Source: Parabacteroides sp. (GTDB taxonomy: Bacteria > Bacteroidota > Bacteroidia > Bacteroidales > Tannerellaceae). Taken from it: a stretch of DNA of 11,235 bases. The notes under the pieces are model-generated. The model did not search any database. It saw only the letters and a list, made by a program, of their open reading frames with translations, and had not been told where the DNA came from. The number at the start of each line of letters is the position of its first letter. Positions within the stretch are counted from its first letter, which is position 1. Position numbers and translations under genes: made by a program. This document shows, one piece after another, positions 1 to 7,257 of the stretch. The DNA is taken from NCBI GenBank assembly GCA_020026285.1, contig JAHHQS010000130.1, positions 1 to 11,235 of the forward strand. Reading direction: 5' to 3'.

Positions 1-40
1 TTAATACCTCATCAGGCACTACTTTTGTTTTCGGTGACAT
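1..40 (-). CDS. N-terminal fragment of a probable transposase (cut by window edge)
   Basis: An ATG at 38-40 on the minus strand opens a frame reading MSPKTKVVPDEVL, which continues past position 1. Only 13 codons are visible, so no domain can be recognised. The transposase call rests on its place about 140 bp inside an IS256-like end and on its direction away from that end. A terminator-like hairpin lies between the IS end and this start. It could be an unrelated gene. Confidence 0.4.
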   Translation of the reverse strand, partial: MSPKTKVVPDEVL

Positions 41-72
41 AATTCTGTGCTTTTACAAATTTTAAAATAAAA

Positions 73-102
73 AAATACGAGACTCTTTTGAATCTCGTAT
101 TT
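73..102 (-). terminator. Rho-independent terminator-like hairpin inside the IS end
   Basis: Positions 73-82 (AAATACGAGA) pair perfectly with 93-102 (TCTCGTATTT), giving a 10-bp stem with a 10-nt loop. On the minus strand the stem is followed by a T-rich run (TTTTATTTT at 72-64), the layout of an intrinsic terminator for leftward transcription. It would stop transcripts entering from the neighbouring leftward genes before the transposase start at 40. Shielding the transposase from impinging transcription is known for several insertion sequences. Confidence 0.55.
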
Positions 103-105
103 CTT

Positions 106-181
106 ATTTACACAAAATATTTTATAGTGCCGTTTTATCTGAATCCTGTTTTCTCATTTACACAATATTTTGGACAGTGCC
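106..181. repeat. Two direct copies of the 26-bp IS end motif
   Basis: Positions 106-131 and 156-181 are direct repeats starting 50 bp apart. Both start ATTTACACAA and end AGTGCC, and 21 of 26 positions agree by eye. The outer copy forms the putative IS terminus. The inner copy lies next to the terminator-like hairpin. The inner copy could be a second transposase-binding site or the trace of one end inserting beside another. Confidence 0.65.
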
Positions 182-274
182 TCTCAACTAATCCTCATAA
201 ATAATGACTGATGATACTGTTCCCATAAAGAAAGAATCGATATACCTTATGATATCAGCTTCTTACAACCTGAT

Positions 275-673
275 TTATTCTTCCAATAGGGATAACTTTT
301 CGTATGTAGTCTGAAGTGCATCTGGAACGATAATCTTCAGTTTGGATATACGATCAGATTCCTTTATCTGCCACTCTTTATATTGGGAAAACATCCGTTT
401 GTACTGTAATGAAACTTTTTCCAGTTCAGACTTATAATTCTGTTGCGATTCCAGATTCAACCGGTCAGACTCCCTTTTCAATGTAAACTTGATACGGTTC
501 AGTTCACGCTAATTCTGCCTGTGTATCTTTTGCAGTTCGAAGAAGACTTCTTCCACCTTATCCTGGCTTACCGAAGCTGTATGGGAGTAAAGTAAGGTAT
601 CCTTTCCTGTTCCGTCTGCTGTATAAGGTTTCATCGTCTTAGCTGAAAAGAATACCTCATTTACTTTCTCCAT
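275..673 (-). pseudogene. Small coiled-coil-like protein interrupted by one amber codon
   Basis: One uninterrupted reading frame of 133 codons runs from an ATG at 671-673 to a TAA at 275-277, broken only by TAG at 509-511 (codon 55). The upstream part begins MEKVNEVFFSAKTMKPYT and ends LQKIHRQN. The downstream part continues RELNRIKFTLKRESDR and is rich in Lys, Glu, Leu and Gln with a coiled-coil-like pattern (SELEKVSLQYKRM). The stop may come from a CAG (Gln) codon, which would fit the Q-rich helix. The ATG lies 5 nt after the stop of the 73-aa gene, so the two look co-transcribed. A TTG at 481 could in principle start the second half. The upstream gene also ends in TAG, so amber readthrough is not the simple explanation. 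No family recognised. Confidence 0.6.
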
Positions 674-678
674 AAATA

Positions 679-900
679 CTAATCCAATTTCTTAAATTCA
701 AAATCGTTTTTACTGCAACATGCTTTCTGGTAATCGAACCCATACAGGCGCATGTATGCTTCCTTGATTTCCTTAGCACCATTATAGAACGGATCGGTAG
801 TGTGCTGTTGTGTAGTAACTGTTACTTCCATTTCAGGTGTCAGTACTGTTCCATTTGTTTTCTTTACTCTCTTTGGAGTTACTCTAAATACTTTTGACAT
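679..900 (-). CDS. Hypothetical 73-aa protein, DUF6140-like
   Basis: This is a complete small gene starting with ATG at 900 and ending with TAG at 679. The protein (MSKVFRVTPKRVKKTNG at the start) has an N-terminal beta-strand-like segment with an NG turn. Its C-terminal segment contains KEAYMRLYGFDYQKACC. The EAYMRLYGFD pattern and the overall length resemble a small Bacteroides accessory family that I remember as DUF6140. That match is from memory and unverified, and no function is known. There is no signal peptide or membrane segment. The interrupted gene at 673-275 follows 5 nt downstream, so the pair probably forms an operon. A Bacteroides-type -7 element (TATATTTG) lies about 50 bp upstream. 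Confidence 0.7.
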   Translation of the reverse strand: MSKVFRVTPKRVKKTNGTVLTPEMEVTVTTQQHTTDPFYNGAKEIKEAYMRLYGFDYQKACCSKNDFEFKKLD

Positions 901-948
901 AATACAATAAGTTTAAAGGTTATATATCTTATTCATTATTTATACAGA

Positions 949-975
949 CAAATATATGGGTTCCAATATGCCAAA
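949..975 (-). promoter_or_regulatory. Possible sigma-ABfr promoter of the 73-aa gene
   Basis: On the minus strand TATATTTG (956-949) matches the Bacteroides -7 consensus TAnnTTTG exactly. A TTTG at 975-972 could serve as the -33 element, but only 15 nt separate the two instead of about 19. The predicted start would leave a leader of roughly 40 nt before the ATG at 900. The poor spacing keeps confidence low. Confidence 0.3.
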
Positions 976-1131
976 TTGAGGAATAGCAAGAAAAAACTAA
1001 TATTATCTGCATTAATCTCAGTTTTTATTGAATATCAGCTTCCGATTATCATTTGACATTTCTTCAATACCGCCATAATATGTGATTTCCCATAACTTTT
1101 CTTCCACCCATCTTTATTTAATCGTTCATCC

Positions 1132-1176
1132 GACTTAGGAGCATTTTACAATAAAATACTTCCTAGGAGATAAGTC
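1132..1176 (-). repeat. Imperfect inverted repeat downstream of the DUF262 gene
   Basis: GACTTA at 1132-1137 pairs with TAAGTC at 1171-1176. Inside that, ATTTTA (1143-1148) pairs with TAAAAT (1152-1157) around a CAA loop, and GGA (1138-1140) can pair with TCC (1161-1163), with mismatches and a bulge. The structure lies 40-84 bp past the stop of the 1503-aa gene. It could act as a transcript 3' end, but no clear U-tract follows on the minus strand, so it is not called a terminator. Confidence 0.4.
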
Positions 1177-1215
1177 AAGATATTGCTTTATTAATACTGA
1201 GTTTTCACGCAAAAT

Positions 1216-4200
1216 TTATAATTTACAATACTGGTTTATTAAACAATTCAACTCCCCTTTAACTATTTCCTCATCGAAATGGTTGTATGAGTAAACAAAA
1301 TACCACCAATCATTTTGTTGTGAATACTCCCGATGAGAATGAGGCATTTGTAACTTCACATTATTATCTTTATGCTCTTCTCCATAACATTTACGCAAAC
1401 CTACTTCTATCCGATGATTTCGATCAATTGTAAACGCTATTGCAAATTTTTGAAATAAAGTTTCTATACTAACCCATTCATAATAATCTACCTTCTCAGA
1501 AGAAAAGTTAAAAAGTTCATCAGTTATATCTACCGAGTTACACCCAACAGATAATGGAGTTAATTTAAAAGTCTTAAAGTATTCATAGATTTCTTTTATA
1601 TGTTCAAATCTTTTATCTTTAGAGAATTTCACAATAGTATCTAATTTTGCTATTAATGAATCCTTGGTTTCAAAACTATTGACACAACAAAAAGTAAAAC
1701 CCTCTATATCTGAATATAGTTTCTGTGCCCAATCATTTCCCATCAGTCTTATTGTGTGATTTTTGTTATAGTATCTGAATTTCAAACCATTATATTTAAA
1801 ATCTATCTCAAGACCAACTAAATAACCTTTTTTGCGAGATTCTTGGTAGTTTTCATTAAGAAATATAAACGGTCCTTTCCTTAGTATATCTTGAACTTGA
1901 TAATAAATATCATCATCAAGTGGGTAAGAATTGGTTGCATAAAACCCACTTTGATATGTATAGTTTGTTAAAACACATTTGTGATTACCCCAATGATTTC
2001 TAATACGAAAGTCTGGATGAATAGGAGCAAGTATCATAAGTTGCTTTTGTAAGTTTGTGGGTGACTCTGTATTTTTTATTAAAAAAAAACTATCCAAATA
2101 AGACCTCGCTGTTTCAGAAAGAAAGATGGACATCAAATTTGTGTCATCATTTGACAGATTATATTTTGAAAAGAGTTCTTTTAAATCACTGTCAATAATA
2201 TATGGTATAATGAAAGATATTGTTTTGCGTTCATATTTATTAGCTGGAACCAGTTTTTTCAGATTTATCACTTTGTTTGTAAAACTATCCCAATTTATAG
2301 TTCCACTTCCATATATAAAGCGTATCGTACCATGAAAAAAGGCATGACTTTCAGCTTTTTTAATTTGTTCAAACAACTCCAAATTATCAGAAACAGAGGC
2401 TTTTACTAATTCTTCTTTAAATTGGTCTGTACTGGAGAACTCTTTTACTTCCTCGATCTGTAGAGTTTTCATAATGTTTTTACACCCTCCTTTTTCAGCA
2501 AGTTTATCAAAGAGTCTGCAAGTACGAATAAATTCCTTGTAATCTGTAGAGTCGTGTTCCGCTATGTTCCACACAAAACGCAGCCATTCTTGATATCCTT
2601 CATTATTCTTTCCACAATACTTTAAAAATAGACTTACAGCATAAAGAACCGCGCGTTGCTTATAATTAGAATCTAATATTTGTGAAACTTCTTCTTTCCA
2701 ATATGGCTGAACATCATAATTTTCCGCAAAACAATCCAACATACTGGACAGATACTCCAAATTTTGATCTATGCATTTTAACGCAATTACAAATGGAGTA
2801 GAGCCAACATATTGAGGCAGCCTCTTCTCTGATACTCCATGCAACTCACGAGTTATTACAAGTCTATTATATATTTCTTTCTTATTTTCATAATCAACTT
2901 CTCCTTCTTGAGGTTCATTGCATTTAATAGCTTCGTCAAGAGAAATATTGGGATTTAATACTTCATAATCACATAATTTCACAAACAAAGTGTTCGCAAT
3001 GAAACGTAGTATTCTCATGTCTGGCAGTTCTGTTGGATTTTCTGATTTCCAAAACGCATCCTGCCATTTACCATCTATGTTTCTTTTCCATTCTTGTGAC
3101 AAATCTTTGAATTCTTTTTCAAGAGTAGCTTTAAGATTTTCGAACGAAGTAAGTTCTTTTCCACGAGTATTCATTTTCAGATATATAGTATCGCTTATAT
3201 TCTCTTGTCCAATATTAAAATAGGCAAAATGTATGTTGTCTATATTAGGTAATTGTTTCATTTGTTTTGCTTCGGCATGTATAGCATCCAGCATAACCAA
3301 CATTCCTTCAACTGTCGGATCGTCCGCCCAGTAGTGCTGAAACCACGTTGCTTTGGTTATAGCCTCTTTAGGACTATTTTTGTCAGGAAAATCAATCCAT
3401 TTGTTATTTACAACATCAACGCAAAAATCACTGGCAGAATTCCTTGTTTCATAGATAAATATCGGCTTGCGTTTAACTAAAGTATTATTATAGCAGATGT
3501 CTTTTTTGTATTTATATAAATCCAATAGAAAGAGTGTAGTTAAACGTTGCTGTCCGTCAATAGGCACAAAAACTTTCTTCTCTTCAGTTTTTATACCATT
3601 GATTTCCTGGCGTATTTCTTGTGTCCCGAATATAATCTGGAAATCTAAGCCATCAGTTCCCATATTAAAAATATCTTTTATCAAGTTCTCTCTGATTTTT
3701 GCAGCTCTCTCGTCCATGTATGTTTGTCGTCCTTGAGCATAATCTCTCTGAATTTTCGGTATAATGATATAATCATATTTTTCCATCAATTTTGAATAAT
3801 TGAAGTTTTCAATAGCTTCATTTCCTTCTTTATTACTAACTATAAGCTGTTTTATAGAAGATGTATAACTGAATGCAGGTGTGTTTGATTCTATGCATTG
3901 CTTTTCTTGTTTTAAATCATCTTTTTTTACCTGTTCAAAATAAGGATCTGACAATATATTTTTTATCATACATAGGTATGCTTTTCGATCAATATCACTC
4001 CAAAAACTGGTCTTACCCTCAACTATTTCCTTTTTATATCCAGCCTTATCCGTATAGGCTTTAGTAAATACCATCATAGAGGAAGGTAACAGATAGAAGC
4101 CCTCACTTTGCTTTTTTAAGACCAAGTCGCGTTTCTCAGTGTAATGATGATTGCCTATACTAGCATTAATATGATTACTTAAAAATGTAAGATTTGACAG

Positions 4201-5727
4201 ACACATAACAGATTCATCCAATGAAGCTACATACGGATCTATTTTTTCTTTGAGCATCATGTCATTAATTTCCGTTATTTTTGTACCAACAGGAGGCATT
4301 TTTCCTATACCGGGAATCTCTAAATCTTCTGTTACCTTTGCTTGTCGTGGAGATATGTGTTCTATCTGCCACTTGCAATTATGAAAATCTGCAAAAGAAA
4401 ATTTTGAAATCTTGTGTACTCGATTTAATTCTTCTGTTTGGACCATATTAAGCGTTGCAATATTAATAAGTAGCAAAAGATTCCAAACACGATCGTAATT
4501 CTTATCATATCTGAAATTTCTAATCAAGTACTCCTCGAAATTCGTATTACGTTCCTTTGTCAGATTTTCATCATACCAATTTATACATTCTAAGCATCTA
4601 AAAATCAAATACTTTTTAAATTCATCAATAGTTTCACATTTTAAATACGCTTCATAAATTTCTCTTATAGAACGGTCCTTAGCTCTCAAGAAACCAACGA
4701 GGTTATATATTTCAGGCATATTATACCATCCTTCAAGTACATGAAAAATATCTGTCACACGTTCCCACACTTTATTTGCATCTCCTAACGAATTTATGAT
4801 GTCTCTGAAATATAAATATGTATGGAATTGTTGATCGCTATAAACATCGTTACCTTTTTCTATTTTCTGAAGAAGTTCAAAGATAAAGGATATGCATGAT
4901 GTTGGCTGAGGACCACTCCCATTTAAAAAATACCAGAAATCTTTTATTCGTAGCTGTCGCTCTATGGAATCATATTCTTCAGCTATTAATTTTTGCCTTA
5001 ATTGGTTTTCTGCATTCTGATTACCATAAGTGCTGAGGAACAAAGCTTTAATCAGTTCTGCATCAGTCAACGGGATTTTTCCGCTATTTAAGTTCTGGAA
5101 TGTTTCTATTTCATTGTCAACAGAATGCCAAATTACTTTTACATTCTTGACAAAACTATTTAATTGCTCATCTTTCTGACACCAATATTCTTTATCATTA
5201 TCTTTAAGCCAATTTTTTATAAACAGCCAAGCAGAATAAATATGGAACACCTCTATATTCAGGTTCTGATAGTTCTCGCATAATTTCTTCCATTGTTTGT
5301 TTACATAGATATTCCATTCTTTTATGGCATTGCTATTGATATTTTGCTTTGTTAACTCATAAACAGTAAATTCCTCATCAAAAGAGAATTTATCAATTAT
5401 TTTAAGTGCATTTGAACGTTCATACTTAAGTTCGAATTTATTTTCCTGACCTAAACAACTAAGTAGTAACCATATTGTAGTAAGACGTTGCTGTCCATCA
5501 ATTATACGATATTCACCATTTGCTGTTTCTTTGACGACCAACGGCTGAAGACAATAGTAATCAGAATCTGATTTATTATCGTCATCTTCAAAGTCTTTAA
5601 TATCATTAAGTAAGTCTTCTATTTGAAAGCGTGTCCAACGATAGCCACGTTGATATGTTGGTATTACAAAACGGTAACTAAGAATTTCTTTAATGGCTAT
5701 TATTTCGTTATTATTTCTAGTACACAT
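1216..5727 (-). CDS. Double-DUF262 / DUF1524 nuclease, GmrSD-related, probable defence effector
   Basis: This 1503-aa protein has two GmrS-like DUF262 modules. Module 1 shows IPTYQRGYRW at residues 22-31, IIDGQQRLTT at 75-84 and FQNLNSGKIPL at 210-220. A DUF1524 HNH (His-Me finger) domain follows, with WQIEHISPRQ at 453-462 (His457) and the Asn/Lys-rich LSNHINASIGNHHYTEKR at 516-533. Module 2 shows IPKIQRDYAQGR at 656-667, FVPIDGQQRLTT at 720-731 and KMNTRGKELTSFENLKA at 851-867. The last 600 residues are not recognised, and no second HNH motif is visible. In GmrSD and SspE, DUF262 is a nucleotide-hydrolysing sensor and DUF1524 cuts DNA. The unusual length suggests a fusion of a DUF262-DUF1524 protein with a DUF262-only relative. 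The ATG at 5727 is 16 nt after the exonuclease stop, so this is the last gene of the operon. Cytoplasmic action is likely, since no signal peptide is seen. Confidence 0.9.
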   Translation of the reverse strand: MCTRNNNEIIAIKEILSYRFVIPTYQRGYRWTRFQIEDLLNDIKDFEDDDNKSDSDYYCLQPLVVKETANGEYRIIDGQQRLTTIWLLLSCLGQENKFELKYERSNALKIIDKFSFDEEFTVYELTKQNINSNAIKEWNIYVNKQWKKLCENYQNLNIEVFHIYSAWLFIKNWLKDNDKEYWCQKDEQLNSFVKNVKVIWHSVDNEIETFQNLNSGKIPLTDAELIKALFLSTYGNQNAENQLRQKLIAEEYDSIERQLRIKDFWYFLNGSGPQPTSCISFIFELLQKIEKGNDVYSDQQFHTYLYFRDIINSLGDANKVWERVTDIFHVLEGWYNMPEIYNLVGFLRAKDRSIREIYEAYLKCETIDEFKKYLIFRCLECINWYDENLTKERNTNFEEYLIRNFRYDKNYDRVWNLLLLINIATLNMVQTEELNRVHKISKFSFADFHNCKWQIEHISPRQAKVTEDLEIPGIGKMPPVGTKITEINDMMLKEKIDPYVASLDESVMCLSNLTFLSNHINASIGNHHYTEKRDLVLKKQSEGFYLLPSSMMVFTKAYTDKAGYKKEIVEGKTSFWSDIDRKAYLCMIKNILSDPYFEQVKKDDLKQEKQCIESNTPAFSYTSSIKQLIVSNKEGNEAIENFNYSKLMEKYDYIIIPKIQRDYAQGRQTYMDERAAKIRENLIKDIFNMGTDGLDFQIIFGTQEIRQEINGIKTEEKKVFVPIDGQQRLTTLFLLDLYKYKKDICYNNTLVKRKPIFIYETRNSASDFCVDVVNNKWIDFPDKNSPKEAITKATWFQHYWADDPTVEGMLVMLDAIHAEAKQMKQLPNIDNIHFAYFNIGQENISDTIYLKMNTRGKELTSFENLKATLEKEFKDLSQEWKRNIDGKWQDAFWKSENPTELPDMRILRFIANTLFVKLCDYEVLNPNISLDEAIKCNEPQEGEVDYENKKEIYNRLVITRELHGVSEKRLPQYVGSTPFVIALKCIDQNLEYLSSMLDCFAENYDVQPYWKEEVSQILDSNYKQRAVLYAVSLFLKYCGKNNEGYQEWLRFVWNIAEHDSTDYKEFIRTCRLFDKLAEKGGCKNIMKTLQIEEVKEFSSTDQFKEELVKASVSDNLELFEQIKKAESHAFFHGTIRFIYGSGTINWDSFTNKVINLKKLVPANKYERKTISFIIPYIIDSDLKELFSKYNLSNDDTNLMSIFLSETARSYLDSFFLIKNTESPTNLQKQLMILAPIHPDFRIRNHWGNHKCVLTNYTYQSGFYATNSYPLDDDIYYQVQDILRKGPFIFLNENYQESRKKGYLVGLEIDFKYNGLKFRYYNKNHTIRLMGNDWAQKLYSDIEGFTFCCVNSFETKDSLIAKLDTIVKFSKDKRFEHIKEIYEYFKTFKLTPLSVGCNSVDITDELFNFSSEKVDYYEWVSIETLFQKFAIAFTIDRNHRIEVGLRKCYGEEHKDNNVKLQMPHSHREYSQQNDWWYFVYSYNHFDEEIVKGELNCLINQYCKL

Positions 5728-5743
5728 ATTTTTAATTCCTTAA

Positions 5744-6280
5744 TTAAGAGATTTTGTCATAATTAGCGTCCTGTAACTCTTTCAGAAATAACCTTGCGCA
5801 CATCTCCGCATCATCACCCGCACGATGGTGCGTACCTTGCTCCATACCCAACTGTTCACAAAGATAATCCAAAGAATTACATCCAAAGGAGTAAATCCGT
5901 CGAGCCATCTGCAAAGAGCATATCCAATTCAGTTCAGGAAGATGAATGTGGTAGAGTTCTGCAGAATGCTGCAAACAGCTTCTGTCGAAAGGTACATTAT
6001 GTGCTACAAAAGTATCGAACTCATCCAGATAAGTCCGTTCTATTTCTTCCCATACCTGACGGAAATCAGGAGCATCTTCTGTATCATGCGGTCGGATACC
6101 GTGTACTTTTATATTCCAATACTGATAACGGTTGTCTTCCGGACGTACCAGCCATGAACAGGTCTCTGCTATTTCTCCGTGTCGTACAACACAGATACCG
6201 ACCTCACATATTGAAGCACGTTTGGAGGTAGCAGTCTCAAAATCTATCGCTATGAAATTAATCTCTGATTTACTAGTCAT
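5744..6280 (-). CDS. DEDDh-family 3'-5' exonuclease
   Basis: This 178-aa exonuclease belongs to the DnaQ/RNase T superfamily. Exo I is AIDFET at residues 11-16 (Asp13, Glu15), Exo II is AHNVPFD at 93-99 (Asp99), and Exo III is HRAGDDA at 152-158 (His152, Asp157). All acidic and histidine residues for two-metal catalysis are present, so it should degrade single-stranded DNA or RNA 3' ends. The ATG at 6280 was chosen because the catalytic fold begins right after it. An upstream in-frame ATG at 6334 would add 18 unlike residues buried in the WYL gene. The chosen start overlaps the WYL stop by 8 nt (ATGACTAG), implying translational coupling. Its size fits a stand-alone single-domain exonuclease rather than a polymerase subunit. 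Its substrate in this system is unknown. Confidence 0.88.
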   Translation of the reverse strand: MTSKSEINFIAIDFETATSKRASICEVGICVVRHGEIAETCSWLVRPEDNRYQYWNIKVHGIRPHDTEDAPDFRQVWEEIERTYLDEFDTFVAHNVPFDRSCLQHSAELYHIHLPELNWICSLQMARRIYSFGCNSLDYLCEQLGMEQGTHHRAGDDAEMCARLFLKELQDANYDKIS

Positions 6281-7190
6281 TATTTGATTTTTTATAGTAA
6301 GACAATATATTCTCTGCAAACCGACACATTTCATCCTTTACCCATTGAGGTTCGATAACTTCTATTTGGTCTGTCTGTTGTAGCAATGCCTGAAGAAAAT
6401 CATAAGTGGGCCGGACTGTCATTTCGAATGTAGTAGATTCATCATCAGATGCAATTTCACGCTGAGAATCATGTATAGGTAAAGTAGCCAGGTATTTTCT
6501 TGCCCATCCGTATGCCTTAATTACTAAACGTTCTATATCAATATCTCCGTCAGCGATAATGCCTACGCATCCTTCAAAATATTCATTTATATCAAATGAA
6601 GCCGGAAGTTTAAATGTTGTATCTGTAACTTTGACATTGAGAATTCTGTCAAGCGCATAGGTTCTTATATCCTCTGAATAAACAGACCATCCTATTAGAT
6701 ACCAACGACGGTTATAAACCTTAAGATGATAAGGTTCTACCTGAAACGTGCTTGCATGAGACCTGCCAAAGCCCTGGTGGGTTATTTCCACTACACAATT
6801 CTGACGCATTGCCTGAAGTAATATCTGTAAATATTTATTTCCTGAAGGAATTTTCTCGAATGAGATGCGTTTCTCCAACTTTCTGTCTGCCTGAAGCTGG
6901 TTCAGTGTAGCGTACGAGTCTATTAGCCATGAACGAAAGGAATTCCCTTCTAATAAATAAGCATCTTCTATATAGTATCCATATCCACGTTTGGCATCGC
7001 ATGATATGATTATATCAAAGATTGTCTGTACGGCATCTTTATGATTCATAAATGTCTTCCATGGTAATGGTTTACCATCACCCAATCCACAGTCTTCCCA
7101 TTTGTTACTTATTTCCTTGAATGTGATATATGGATGGCATCTGATTAAATCTACTAGCCATACATACCGACCAAATTTATTTGCTGCCAT
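6273..7190 (-). CDS. WYL-domain transcriptional regulator
   Basis: This 305-aa protein has an N-terminal winged-helix-like region (residues 1-75, including YITFKEISNKWE). A WYL domain covers about 115-190, with RRWYLIGW at 161-168 and RTYALDRI at 176-183, and a WCX-like C-terminal extension spans about 215-300. The signature reads RWYL here, and the conserved Arg and Tyr positions of the ligand pocket appear to be kept. WYL proteins bind nucleic acid or nucleotide-like ligands and regulate transcription. Relatives control BREX (BrxR) and CBASS (CapW) operons. It lies second in the operon, 67 nt after the ATPase gene, and its last codons overlap the exonuclease start. No good promoter was found in that 67-nt gap, so it is probably made from the operon transcript. 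The inverted repeat at 9374-9385 is a candidate target. Confidence 0.9.
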   Translation of the reverse strand: MAANKFGRYVWLVDLIRCHPYITFKEISNKWEDCGLGDGKPLPWKTFMNHKDAVQTIFDIIISCDAKRGYGYYIEDAYLLEGNSFRSWLIDSYATLNQLQADRKLEKRISFEKIPSGNKYLQILLQAMRQNCVVEITHQGFGRSHASTFQVEPYHLKVYNRRWYLIGWSVYSEDIRTYALDRILNVKVTDTTFKLPASFDINEYFEGCVGIIADGDIDIERLVIKAYGWARKYLATLPIHDSQREIASDDESTTFEMTVRPTYDFLQALLQQTDQIEVIEPQWVKDEMCRFAENILSYYKKSNND

Positions 7191-7257
7191 AATTTTATTG
7201 TGTAATCTTTTAAAAGTATGTATTATATATTAAATTACAGGTAAGGCCTGAAATATA

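Larger units (their letters stand above)
1..181 (-). mobile_element. End of an IS256-like insertion sequence (partial)
   Basis: Read on the minus strand from about position 181, the sequence begins GGCACTGTCC and continues to TTGTGTAAAT. This resembles the terminal inverted repeats of IS256-family elements, which usually start with G and end in a TGTGTAA-type motif. A short open reading frame begins inside it at position 40 and runs off the left edge, in the expected position for a transposase reading away from this end. The opposite end lies outside the window, so target duplications cannot be checked. The exact boundary could be a few bases to the right of 181. The family call is from memory of the terminal consensus. 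Confidence 0.5.
901..1215. other. Non-coding stretch between the 73-aa gene and the DUF262 gene
   Basis: No convincing gene is present in these 315 bases. The left part is the likely promoter region of the 73-aa gene. The middle contains only short stop-bounded minus-strand frames (for example 1038-1145, 36 sense codons without a good start). An imperfect inverted repeat at 1132-1176 lies 40 bp beyond the stop of the 1503-aa gene and may mark the end of that transcript. Confidence 0.6.

Noticed and set aside
1038..1148. A 36-codon minus-strand frame (PKSDERLNKDGWKKSYGK...) and an overlapping one ending KLIFNKN
   Set aside because: Neither has a good start codon near its beginning and each is bounded by stops within about 110 bases. 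At most they are a degenerate remnant, too short to support.
5794..6231. Plus-strand open frames of 145 and 110 codons opposite the exonuclease gene
   Set aside because: They lie antisense to a gene with complete DEDDh motifs and encode compositionally odd proteins with no recognisable domain.
7191..7257. Separate promoter for the WYL gene in the gap after the ATPase gene
   Set aside because: Only an imperfect -7 match (TACTTTTA) without a -33 element is visible, plus short palindromes such as CTTTTAAAAG. Co-transcription from 9388-9418 is simpler.
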